Shown in pieces: positions 53,113 to 63,644 of a DNA stretch of 64,000 bases. Below the pieces are notes generated by a model, which saw only the letters and a list, made by a program, of their open reading frames with translations, was not told where the DNA came from and searched no databases. Position 1 is the stretch's first letter. Every line of letters starts with the position of its first letter. The position numbers and the translations under genes are program-made. This stretch comes from Isochrysis galbana (taxonomy: Eukaryota > Haptophyta > Isochrysidales > Isochrysidaceae), in the NCBI GenBank assembly GCA_018136815.1, contig CM030931.1, positions 3,091,801-3,155,800 on the forward strand. Reading direction: 5' to 3'.

Positions 53113-54370
53113 CAAAGTTTCGCGAGCTAATTCTTTCATGGTCACGAGTATGAACGTCTGCAATGCGCCGATTTTTCAGCACTGGACAATGAGTTTTTTT
53201 TTAGTGGTATTTCTTCGTCGGAGCAACCTCACTTATGCCATGATCATGCAAGTGTTTGGGCTCCTCAAACTTTAGGTCTGACGATAGTCTTGCCCCAAGT
53301 CCAAGTAGTTTTAGGATAGTATTCTGCATTCTTGTCGCAATGACACGACTTTTCACGACGAGTGACGAGTGAGAAAAATCTTAACAAACTAGCCGCTACC
53401 GCTACTTGCTACTTGCACGGCGCGAGGCAGAGTGCAGAGTGCTGATGATACTCCTATCTACCCGCCCTACCCGCCCGCATCCCCCCTTCCCTTGCGGCCG
53501 TGCGGCAACTTCCAATACCCATTAAGGCCCTCTTCAGCATACGCATACGGCTCGGGGGGGGGGGGTTGAGGCTTAGGGGGAATGGCTATGCTGCGCCGAG
53601 CGCCGAATCCCTGGCGCGAGCTGTCGCTCATCTTCCTCTTGTGTCGACAGGCTGTCCCGTGTTCGGTCCCTTGGTGCCTAGGCTTACGGAGGTTCTTGTG
53701 CAAGGGCTCGTCTCTAGACCATCTCACTCACGTACGGCTGTGAGCTAGGGGAGAGAGATAGTCAGGGACAATCTCAAGTTGCAAATCGTATCGCATTCGA
53801 GGACTTAGAATTAGAAAAAAGGCGATTTATTCAGTTTACTGGCCTCACAACAAAGTTGTACTTGGATACAAGAAATTGTGGCACCCACGCACAACATGCA
53901 ACATGCCGCTCGGATGCGGGCAACAACTGCACCGATCTCAACCACAACGGCACAATCAAGACCTCACAATTTCTTAGAGCACTGGTACCTGATCTTGGCT
54001 CGCTCCGCAGCGCCAGCCACTCTTTCTAGTCACTCTCTCTGCGGTCGTGTGGGGCCGCCTTGACCGCCGGCCTACGTGCGAGGTAAGCGAGTGGTGCCGC
54101 CATAAGCACACGGGTCAGTGCCCCCAGCGCGAGCTGCATCGGCATGCAGCCATGCGGCGAATCAGCCGAGCGCCGTGAGCCCTTGGACACAAAGCACAGG
54201 AAGGAACATAAGTGTAGGCGGGGGACCCTCTGTACCTACATTCAAAGGTGTCACGGTCTGCGACGTCCGGAGCCGATCGCGCGATAATCTCGCGCGATCT
54301 CAAGCAACGCAGGCTCGTGGTGAGATAGATGCCCGCCGTGCCCGCAGCAAACCCAACCACCTAGGCAAAG
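53113..54370. other. No supported gene
   Basis: Mixed sequence inside the hAT-like interval. A minus-strand 86-codon frame at 53467-53727 (MSDSSRQGFGARRSIAIPPK) is protein-like but unrecognised. Confidence 0.4.
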
Positions 54371-54372
54371 GG

Positions 54373-54825
54373 AATGGTGCCGTGGGCACCGATCGGTGCC
54401 CACGGCACCATTTGGAGGAGGCAATACGGGCCACGGCTCCAGGTGCGCTAGTGATTCAGCGCGGCGGCTCTGGCGCCGGCTCGCTCTTTCTCGCGCCAGT
54501 CGCACTGTCAGCACGAGCTCATCAGGCCCCTTGTGACCATGCGTACCATGCCTGTGTGATGAAGGTTGGAAATGGTGCCGTGAGTACCAAGGGGGGGACC
54601 TTGGTGCCCACGGCACCACTCGTACCAGCAGCCACGGCTCCGGCCGCGCAGGCGGTCGAGCGCGGTGCCTCGGCACTTATGGCATAACAACACGCCAAGT
54701 GCAACGTTCACAGCGGCAGCGCCAGCGCCCATCCCACTTGAATATTTTGCCTGCGGGGCAAAGGGAAGAAACGGTGCCGTGAGTACCTAAGGGGAGTCTC
54801 GGTACCCGCAGCATCACTCACAAGA
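54373..54825. repeat. Family of three long hairpins, one a perfect 40-bp palindrome
   Basis: 54373-54412 is a perfect palindrome (AATGGTGCCGTGGGCACCGA and its complement). Related imperfect hairpins lie at 54571-54620 (AATGGTGCCGTGAGTACCAA.. GGTGCCCACGGCACCA) and 54771-54822. Spacing is about 200 bp. Confidence 0.93.
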
Positions 54826-55508
54826 GGCGGCTCGGGCCGCGGATCCGAGCGCGACGGTGTCCGATCTCAGCACCTTGAACTCTGAAATGCTGGCTGACGC
54901 GCCTTCTTTGAGCTGCGCGGGAATCGAAGGGAATGTTAGTTTGTATGGAGAGGAACGGCCTGGCCAGCATGCGAACATATGGGCATGATGCAAGATGAAT
55001 GTGCTGGGTTCGGAGTGCTCGGGCGCGGGCGTGCAAGGTGAGGGGGGCAGCGCACTGGTGTGATAAGCCGCTCCACGCGCGTCGGAGCGCGTCGGGTCAC
55101 CAAGATCGGCCGCCATGGCCACCTAACACATCGGGGGTCAAAAGGGGTTCAAACGACAACACTCAGGCGCCCACCAGCAGAGCTCGGCTCAATCGGCGGG
55201 CGAACGTGATGTTCGACCCGCAGAGCCATCTCCTAGGCCAAGCTGATCGCGCAAGTCGCGAGCGAGCCTGCAACACCCCACCACACGCCCACAGGAGCGT
55301 GGTGAAGATCGACCACCTCGAGCGAGGCGGACGCCATCCCTCAGCTCCGCAGACAAGAAGCGGCAGAGGAATTCTTCGCCCTCCCTCACGAAAAAAATAC
55401 TCGCTTCTAGGAAGGATGGAAGGGGTTTTCTTTTTCTTCCCCTCCCCACCCCTAGTCACACCGTGGGGGCAGGCAGCCCATAGATGAGCTGCTGGGCTCT
55501 TCCCTTGA

Positions 55509-55694
55509 GTGGTCGACCATCGAGGAGATGGATGGCCGTGCGAAAAGCCTGCGGGCCAAGGCATATGTCTGTTCTGCGGCCACAAGTACGTGGGGGGACC
55601 CATGAACATTCGGCAACACTTGGACAAGCTTCTCCTGCCACCCTGCCCAAGCCTCAAGCCCCCCCCCTCCCCCCCGGGGGGGGGTGTTTCTTAG
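55509..55694 (+). pseudogene. BED-type zinc finger (hAT transposase N terminus), fragment
   Basis: ICLFCGHKYVGGPMNIRQHL followed by DKLLLPPC fits the BED finger C-x2-C-x13-H-x8-C seen in hAT transposases (CxxCGKxxxGG..RLxxHL). The frame then runs into poly-C. It lies about 120 bp inside the right inverted repeat. Confidence 0.6.
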
Positions 55695-55815
55695 GCTGGG
55701 TTTCTTAGCTGGGGATCGAGCCTGAGGCTCGACCCCCAGTTTCTTAGCGAGTCGGCGGCCAAAATCATGTTAAGCTTTCTTAATGGTAGGGTTTCTTAAT
55801 GGTGCACCCATACTG

Positions 55816-56400
55816 TATACACACATGGGAATTATGTAGATGTAGGGCCGGGAGAGAAACTTTTGCGGGGTTGCATGGGGTTGGGTTGAAGTGGGTGGGC
55901 GAATCTGGGCCACACATGATCATGTATACATTGAGTATTGTTGTATGATTGGCTAGTGGCTAGAGGCTTCGAGGTGGTTCGGGAGTTGAGAGCCTTGAGA
56001 GCTGGTCCTCTCTCTCTCCGCCCTTTTTATTAAAGCCCCCGTCCCCTTTCCCTGTTGAGCCGGAGCACGGCTCATGACTTATTTCATATTTGGCTAGCCA
56101 CTAGCAAGACGCCAGCGCCACACCAAGACCAGGTGGCATCGTGGCATCTGAGTGTCTGATGTCTGAGCGCTGAGCACCGCCGACGGATCACCGATCACCG
56201 CGGGGCGAACGCGAACAAATGAATGTGGAATGTGGTTGTGCGGTTTGGGAGGTCATGGTGGTGGACTGGTTTGTTGGTTCCTCAAACATCTTAGAGGGTG
56301 AATGTCCATACAACTAAGCCTGTCTGCCATAAGCAGGGGAGGTTAGCTGACGTGCGGTTATTTCTCACGGACAAATAATGCTAAATTCTAGCAGACATAG
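55816..56400. other. Intergenic, no gene
   Basis: Mixed composition; no supported frame. Confidence 0.45.
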
Positions 56401-56748
56401 TCTATGATTACAGTGATGCGCCCTCGTCCTCTCGTCCATCGTCCGTTGTCCTTGGACCTCCAAAAAATAAAAAGCTCACCCAGCTCGGTCCGGGGGAGCT
56501 CGAGCTTGATGAGAAGGTTCGCCGACACTTCTTCAGTCTCTCCCCTCTGGGCTAACCTCCCCCCCCCCCCTCCCCTTCCCCCCCGCGCCGCCCTCGCTTC
56601 GCGCTCGCCCCCTCTCTCCGCCCCTCCCCGCCCCTCCCCCTCCTCTCCGCTTCTCCCCTTCCTCCCCCCCTTCTCTTTCCTTCCGCCTCCCTCTCGCAAT
56701 CCTCTTCTCGCTGACCCCCCCCACCCCCACCCCCACCCCCCCACGAGC

Positions 56749-57699
56749 ATGCTTACCCTCGCCGTGCTCGCGCTGCTGCCCGCCGCCGCCGCCTTCAGCG
56801 CGCCGATGGCCGCGCCGCTCAGGCGGGTACAGGTCGCACCGGCCGGGGCCAACGTCCAGATGATCAACCTTTTCGGCAACTCCGGTGTGTGGGCCTCAGG
56901 CTGCGGCTCCACCAGCTGCAGAGCGGAGTGCGCTGTCAGACAGCCGCCCCGTGTACTTTTCTGCCCCTGCAGCGCATCTGTATGAGAGGGTTGTTAGCTA
57001 AGGTGCTGGCTACGGACCGCATCACCCTGCCGCGGTTCGGGCACGCGCGTCGGCTCGGCACGCACAGGTTTCCAGACTGGCGCTGTTGTCTGAAATGCGG
57101 CCTCTGCCATTTGTCTTTGCAGAACAGAGCAAGAAGCAGCGTGATGCGCTGAGTCTGCGTGACGCTCCGGCTGGTTCGCGGCGGGTCTCCTTCAGGAAGC
57201 CCAATCAGGCCACTACTGGCCTCACACTTGGTCTCAAATTTAGGGAGTCCTTCGGCAAGGCAGTGTACATTGACCAAATCCTTCCAAACACTGAGGCTGC
57301 ACGCTTGGAGAAGGCGGGAAAGTTGAAGAAGGGCGATGAGGTCGTCATGGTCTCGGCCACCTTCGGCAATGAGATGTGGTCTGCCCGTGGTATTGGCAAG
57401 TGAGTGCTGCATGCCGACGACGGATAGGCACGGGAGAGCTGTTGCGCCGACATCTCCTGTGCTCACGCCGCGGCACTGACCTCAGGTACCGTCTCGAGAA
57501 ATCTATTGCTGTCCGTCAGGGCATGACGATCGACTTCGTACTCGAGAGCTCGGATGACCAGAACAAGGCGGCGCGGAAGAAGGAGGCAGAGCGCGCGAAG
57601 GCGGAGGCTGAGAAGATGTCACGTCTACAGGCCCAGCTGACAAAGGAAGTCGAGGAGGACAAGAAGGAGTTCTCGCAGAATCCCTTCAAATTTTGGTAA
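56749..57699 (+). CDS. Plastid-targeted PDZ-like protein (3 exons)
   Basis: Exons 56749..56884, 57123..57399, 57486..57699, GT-AG introns, in-phase joins, 208 residues. The leader MLTLAVLALLPAAAAFSAPM is a signal peptide with a Phe just after the AAA cleavage site (ASAFAP-like), then a transit peptide (APLRRVQVAPAG): import through a complex red plastid. A PDZ-like domain follows (TGLTLGLKFRESFGKAVYID, ILPNTEAARLEKAGKLKKGD, GNEMWSARGIGKYRLEKSIA), recalling the PDZ of the plant PSII-assembly factor MET1, though no TPR part is seen. The C-terminal 60 residues are a charged helix ending NPFKFW. A CT-rich tract (56555-56740) ends at the start codon. Role in photosystem assembly is only suggested. 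Confidence 0.85.
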
Positions 57700-58185
57700 T
57701 TTACATGCGCAGACGATCGATTCTACAGCTTTGCTGCGCATTCCGGCATCAAAGGCACGCTACTGTTGTGACAGCTCATAATGCGTGGCTGTGGGAAGGC
57801 ACAATCTGATTTTAGGCGTTGATAGTGGGGCTGTTTCTCGATGGTTTGGGCGATATCTCGCGCAAATGCGGCATGCTATGCCATGGAAATACCGTGCATG
57901 ACCGCCACGTTATTCTCGATTACCTCTTGCTGCTCGTGCATGCCTGAATCGAGCGCCCTCTTGTGCCGTTTCCTTGTCGCGTGAGGCGGGCGGTTAGGAC
58001 ATGTGTCAGCGTCATATATCAATCTTTGTGCCACATGCACACGTTCACGCTTCCCTGAATGTGAGCGTGTGAGCACTTGCACATGCAATCCACAAATTGC
58101 GATGCGTGCCGGTGGACCCCCCGCACTCCACATTGAGATAAAACTCTTGAGGACGCCACTAATGCCGCCAGCCTACCACACATTG
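57700..58185. other. Intergenic, no gene
   Basis: Nothing beyond short frames. Confidence 0.5.
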
Positions 58186-58386
58186 CTAGGAAATCGCCGA
58201 CAGCACACCCCGGTTGTCAAGCCCGTCGTCAGGTGTGAGGTGTGCCATGGCTCCATGTCCACGGTTCACGGGACCTAACACGTCGTCCGGGCGCGGACGC
58301 TTTGGTGACAGCGGCGTGTCCATGGGCACATCGCCCGCACTGGCGGCTATGACGGCAAGAGAGGAGGGAGTCGGCGCGCGCTCCAT
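58186..58386 (-). pseudogene. LINE ORF1 N-terminal fragment (MERAPTPSS...)
   Basis: MERAPTPSSLAVIAASAGDV then MDTPLSPKRPRPDD; the start and the PKR block match the other type A ORF1 copies. Ends after 66 codons. Confidence 0.55.
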
Positions 58387-58534
58387 GCCCCTATCGTTTT
58401 AGCGATAGTTTGACATCACGACAGCCGACAACCAAAAAAAAAACGAATGTTTCACAACACAACAGCACAGGCTTGTGACATCACATGCACAGCGAGTAAC
58501 ACCTTAAACGCCAAGCATACGGCGGCGCTAGAAA

Positions 58535-58750
58535 CTAGAAAGTATTCGCAATTGGCGCCCCTACCTGTGGGGCCGCCACATTCGCCTCGTTATTGATCAC
58601 CAAGCGCTTCGATGGCTTCACACCGGTGAGACCGCCGACCGGTGTACCCGGACCATTTAGTCCGAACACCAGCGACAAGGGGGGCTGACCACCGCCGTGC
58701 TCTCGCTGGAGCGCGACGAAGGTCGGCCTGTCAGGCGGGTCGGTCGCCAT
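58535..58750 (-). CDS. Small hypothetical ORF, 71 aa
   Basis: MATDPPDRPTFVALQREHGG to VGAPIANTF, balanced composition, no low complexity. Sits between LINE fragments and may be an element-encoded remnant. Not recognised. Confidence 0.3.
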   Translation of the reverse strand: MATDPPDRPTFVALQREHGGGQPPLSLVFGLNGPGTPVGGLTGVKPSKRLVINNEANVAAPQVGAPIANTF

Positions 58751-58904
58751 CGCTCTGCCTCAGATTCGGATTAGAGCGGGGAGAGAGACGAGGGGAAATC
58801 TCTTCCCCCGGTCCGACAAAAATGGTGGGCCTCCGGATCAACAAGAGTTTTTTTTAACCCACTCTCCCCCACCTCTACTTCGGCTGTGGCAACGCTTCCA
58901 ATAC

Positions 58905-59135
58905 GCATCAGTTACGTGAGAAAAGTCGTGGGACGAGAGTCGGAAAGTTTACAGGGTGTCCGTGTCCGTCGTCTTGTCGTCAGTCGTTCATCCGTCATCC
59001 GTCGCTCTGTCGCTCTCGCTCTCGTCGTCTCGCGCTCGTCTAAGTCGTTCCCTTCGCCGTGCCTGCCGCCGGTACGGCTCCCTCCTCATTGCCCTTAGAC
59101 CCAATGGGTCTTCACAATTCGTCAAGGTCACCAGC
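58905..59135 (+). mobile_element. LINE-like type B 5' end with internal deletion
   Basis: GTTACGTGAGAAAAGTCGTG and the following CT-rich leader match 9300-9430. The sequence then jumps to CCTGCCGCCGGTACGGCTCC and AATGGGTCTTCACAATTCGT, matching 9625-9690, so the ORF1 start present at 9.5 kb is missing. Confidence 0.7.
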
Positions 59136-59678
59136 AAAGAGCCCCTTTTGGTGCGTCAATCGGCCCCAACTCGGTCGCCGATATTGATGGCTACGCAGGG
59201 ACGCGCCTAGCCTACTTAGTATTAAGCACAGTAGTAGGAGAGAAAGAGAGGGAGACCGGTAGGAAGCAGATGAAGGGGCCATTTGTAACACAGGGCTTCT
59301 GACACTAGCCACTACCCTGGCTGGGGGTATGCAAGACTCGGCGGCTGATTCTAGTGCCCGCTTACGCTAGCCCTAGCCCGCTCAGCCTCGCGCTCAAGCA
59401 GCCGAGCACTTGCGGCGAGCTCCGAGAGCCACCTTCAAGAATTTTTTTTACGGCGTGCTCCGAGATAAGTGCAAGGTGGATGGGCGATCACGAGGTCCCA
59501 ACCCAACCAAGTCTTGGTTGGATGTCACTGGGTTCCGCATGTGCGTGTGCATTAAAAATGATACCATTTTGCACTTGATCCACACGCTATAATAGCTCTC
59601 ACGCGGAGCCATTCACCACGCTAGCGAGTCGTTGCTGCCGCCAGCGCGGCATTGACTATTGCGGTGCGCATTGCGGCG
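59136..59678. other. Intergenic, no gene
   Basis: No supported frame; lies 3' of the tRNA-modifying enzyme gene. Confidence 0.45.
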
Positions 59679-61141
59679 TCACGATGTGTGCTCCTTGCCA
59701 TCGATGATGGATGTCGCACGCTTCTTTAAACCCATGGCCGCAGTACCCTCCTCCTCGCGTCGTCTTATGTCTCCGATCGTCTTGTCTTCCTTCGACACAT
59801 CTCCACCTACATGCCACGGGTACCTCTCGGCAATGATATTGTCGGCCGCTGCAATCTGCTCTAGCATAGGCTGCAGACGCTCGCAGCAATTGTCTGCTCG
59901 CAAGATCAATTCACGTCGCGCATCTGGATCATCGAGAATAGGATGCTTTTCGCGATACGTTCGCATCTCCCTACCCTCCTCACGTTTCACTGCTCGAAGC
60001 TCGCTCTGCGTCTCCGCTTTCAGTGCCGCCTCGTGCTCGGGTCTCGTCCGCTGGATGGCAGACAGCACGGTCCTCTCCGCAACCTCGGGGGCTGCCCAAT
60101 CTACAGGAACCCACTCAAAATCTCGTTCAGAACGAAACCACTTTGTCTGTTGTTGTGCGTACCGGCGGGAGGCCGCAGCGAAAGAGTGCACGAAGTTGGC
60201 GAGGGCATCTTCGTCGCTTGGACTGTAGCGGGGTCGGAGAAGGTAGTCGAGCGTCTGGCGATATCCTATGGAGCGTCCGGCTGGATGTGAAGGAAGCAGT
60301 GTTCCCGACAAGAGTAGGTTTGTGACCTCATCTAGAAGTCCGGCACTGAAAACAACGGGAGGAAAAAGAGGCCTAAACAACGTGAGAGGCAAGGGAAGGG
60401 TGCGCTGGCGAACGCTTCATGCAGTCGCCGAGCCATCTGGGATGATGCTCCGCACGTTAGCATATCGTTACAGCGAGCGTCGATCCGTCGGCACAATGGA
60501 ACCCGTGGAGCGGTCAAGAAGAAGCAGCGCATGTCGAGCGATGCTCTAAGTGCATCAAGGACATCATCCTCCCGAGCTGGAATGCTAGCCACTTGCGAGT
60601 TGGTCTGTATCGCAATGACCAGAGCGCGGTGCAAGCGATACCAGTCATTCCGTGACAATTGATCGGCACGTTCTGGATCCAATGCACGCAATCGGTCTAG
60701 GCCAGATTCCCAGTCGCCCGTCTCCTGATACTCTCTGAGCTGCTCGTGTGCTGTGATCGACACTGCAGGATCAGCTCGAGGTGCTGTTGGGCGCCCCTGC
60801 ACGAACCAGCGCAGGTACATGCTGGTGCCACCGACGAGGACGGGAGTCTTCCCTCGTGCGAGGATCGAATCAACCGCCAGCAGAGCGTCCTGATAGAAGC
60901 GTCCCGCAGTGTACTCATCCTGAAGGTTAGCGACATCGACGAGATGGTGCGGCACGCGGGCCTGTTCCTCTGCGGATGGCTTGTTGGCGCCGATGTGTAG
61001 CCCACGGTAGACCTGGACCGAGTCGACTGAGATGAGCTCTCCAGGCAATAGCTCGCACAGCCGCATGCCGAGCGACGACTTGCCGACCGCAGTGGGGCCG
61101 GCGAGGACGACGACGCGCCGTCCGGCGGTGCCGAGCGTCAT
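59679..61141 (-). CDS. tRNA dimethylallyltransferase (2 exons)
   Basis: Transfers a dimethylallyl group from DMAPP to A37 of tRNAs that read U-starting codons. Exons complement(60456..61141) and (59679..60345), GT-AG, joined to 450 residues. P-loop VVVLAGPTAVGKSSLGMRL at about residues 8-26, ISVDSVQVYRGLHIGANKPS (the catalytic Asp-Ser-Gln-Val-Tyr), PHHLVDV, PVLVGGTSMYLRWFVQG, and after splicing DMLTAGLLDEVTNLLLSG and RSIGYRQTLDYLL. Length and order match bacterial-type MiaA; the C-terminal 150 residues are extra charged helix without the zinc finger of yeast Mod5. A longer start at 61273 adds a Pro/Ser-rich leader, so plastid or mitochondrial targeting is possible. Confidence 0.92.
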
Positions 61142-61462
61142 CTTGCCGTGGGGCGGCAGGGCGGCAGATACCGGAGGGGAGGACGAGTGAGAAGGGGGGG
61201 AGGGGGGGGGGGAGAGGGAGAGGGGGAGGGGGAGGGAGGCAGTTGGTTTTGCCCGGCGAAGAGCTCCTCCCACAAGAAAACCTTTTCGCCCCCGCGGAGC
61301 TCGTCCGCGGGCTGCTCCCCCTCCCGCCCCCCCCCCCCCCCGGGAAGCTGAAATTGATCTCAGGGTGAGGCAGCAGCCCCGCCGCGGCCCTTCCCTCTCT
61401 TTGTGCCCTCGGCTCTGTCGTCGGCGAGAGCTGACGCGCGCCGTGCATCGCTTTCAGAGACA
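61142..61462. promoter_or_regulatory. Shared upstream region of second divergent gene pair
   Basis: About 320 bp between the minus-strand tRNA dimethylallyltransferase and the plus-strand small membrane protein. It contains a GGGA/G homopurine tract (61190-61240) and poly-C (61325-61342). Confidence 0.5.
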
Positions 61463-61869
61463 ATGATGCAGCGTGTCCTTTTCCTCTTCGTCGCCATGCT
61501 CTGCGTGGCCAACGCCCTTGTGCAGTCGGGCCTCGCAATGAAGAGTGCGCTGCCTGTCTGACACGTGCAGACGTGGGAAATCCCAGATTGAGCCAGCTAG
61601 CGCAGCGTTTTCCGGGTGACATTACTCATTACCTCCGCTCCGCATCTGCTCACACCTTAGACTCGAAGATTGCTGCCCCGGCCGCTCGTGCTGTCGCCCC
61701 GAACATGGTTGTCGAGGAATCTGCTGATGCGGTCATCGCGGCTGCGTCAACTGTGGGCATGATGGTCGCCGCCAGCGCGAGCGACTTCGGTGGATACACC
61801 ATCCCGATCATTGGCCTTGGACTTATTGGCGCGACCATTGCCCTCCTCGCCGGTCCGGTTGAGGACTAA
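61463..61869 (+). CDS. Small plastid thylakoid-type membrane protein (2 exons)
   Basis: Exons 61463..61544 and 61661..61869, GT-AG, in phase, 96 residues. MMQRVLFLFVAMLCVANALV is a signal peptide with a cleavable ANA-L site, followed by a short transit-like part (QSGLAMKNSKIAAPAARAV). The mature part begins near MVVEESADAVIAAAS and has one membrane span (YTIPIIGLGLIGATIALLAG) with an acidic end (PVED). Size and topology are those of low-mass photosystem subunits, but I do not recognise which; treat as an uncharacterised plastid membrane protein. Confidence 0.75.
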
Positions 61870-62972
61870 GCTGTCCTGTAGTGCTGATGCCCACCTACGC
61901 TGATTTCGGGTTGGTTGTATCGGCAGGCAATGCCTGCCCTCTCCTTGCCTCTGCTTCTTGCAGCGCTGTGGTTCGTCGCGGCGCAGCCTAGATACCTCTG
62001 CGGATAGCGAAGATATGCCGTCATCCTGCTGCATCGACGTCCTCGCGTTGTCGCGTGCGAGGGCGAGGGTAACTTGGATGTCAAATTCAGGTTCATTATT
62101 TGTTATCATTAGCCATCAGCCGACGTCATAATCACCTGCTGCACTTTCCTGCATTCCACCTTGCGATGCACGTATGCACTCGTATGCCCTGCTAGATATT
62201 AGGAGTGCCAATGTGGAACACACCTCCGCATTTCACTCCTAAGCTGCCCCTCATCAATGGGGGATGTAGCCAACGTGAACGAACGATAGTGGTAGCCTGG
62301 TCCTGATCACTCACACTCACTCTTTCAGCCACTCTTTCCCATCTCCCTTGGATTCTCCAAGGACCAGGGATTTCCAGCCCCAGCTCCTACCTACCCCAAC
62401 ACCTGGACCTGCAGCCCCCCTCCCTCGCGAATGTCGAATGCCCTCTCGCCCCAGGAAGGGATAATGGCATTATATTAAGCTAATGGATAAAATGGCGTCG
62501 GTGAGTGACCTCCCCACCCCCCACCCCCTGTCCATGTCCCCATGTGCCCCTGTCCCCTGTGTTGCCTCCTTCTTGCCAGCGCCGCGCGTGGCTGGCTGCT
62601 TGCCCTTGTGGTCATGCCTCATGCCTCATGCCGGGCCGCGTCGGCGTACAATGGTGGTGGGTGGTGGGTGGTGGGGCAGAAGACAGAGACAGAAGACAGA
62701 GGACTTGTAACAATTAACCTTAATAGTCTCACCACACACGCGGCCGTGGACCCTCTACTTTCTACTTTCTACTCACGCAGCAAACTTTCTACACCCCCTC
62801 TCTCCCGGCCGCTTTCTTTCCCCCCCCGCCATCAGGCGACTCCCCCCGTGCACTACTAGGGGGATAGGGGAAAAGGGCTTAGATATATATGGTCGGTGGC
62901 CCGCGCCCCCCCCCCGGTGACCCGGTGATCCGTTCCCCCCTTCCTCCTATGCCTACCGGGCTGGCGGCGTCC
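61870..62972. other. Intergenic, no gene
   Basis: No supported frame. Repeated 'ggtggtgggtggtgg' near 62652-62672, C runs at 62820 and 62907. Confidence 0.5.
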
Positions 62973-63488
62973 TCAGTCCCGACTTCTCCTGTAAACAGGT
63001 GCGGGACTTACATATTTTCCGGTGAGCGGAGCCCTCGCTCCGCCCACGGCGGCAGGCGCGGCTGAAGAGACGACTTCGGAGACGCTGACGGCCTGAAGCC
63101 CGTCAGCAGAGGAAGGCGGGCAGGCGGGCTTGAGCGAGGGCGAGGACGGCGGCGAGAGCGACATCGAGCGAGTGGCGAGAGGCGAGGGTGAATGAGAGGA
63201 GGGCTGTGATGGCAGGGGCTGGCGAGGAGAGGCGAGGTTGTAGGGTACGAGTGTTACGAGAGCGAGAGCGACGAGGTGCACGAGAGGAGAGGACGGAGGA
63301 CCGTACGGATGCGCGCCGAGTCGCCACCATCGTGAGGAAGACGAGGGCGAGGAGAGAGCTGGAGGGTGAGCGAGGAGGGAGGAGGGAGACAGGCAGTATA
63401 GGAGCCTTCTCTCTCTGGTAGGTCGATGAGAGGGGGAGGGGGAGAGGGGGGAGGGGACCCCGGGGGGGGGGGGAGAGAGAGAGATCAA
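62973..63488 (-). mobile_element. LINE-like type B 5' region and ORF1 start
   Basis: Minus-strand frame contains SMSLSPPSSPSLKPACPPSS and ADGLQAVSVSEVVSSAAPAA, nearly the same as the 9.5 kb copy, with the same CT-rich leader (TACAACCTCGCCTC..). It ends near 62973 without further ORFs. Confidence 0.65.
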
Positions 63489-63644
63489 AAGACCAGACAG
63501 CTGTTTACGTTAATGTTCTCGTCATATACTGTAATAATCCACCGGTTCCAGGGGGGTGCCCCCAGGGTTCCCGCCCGTCCTCCGCGCCCAGAGTTCCCCC
63601 GCGGAAAGAGTGAACGCACGGCGTGCACCTTCCTGGAAGTTGCT

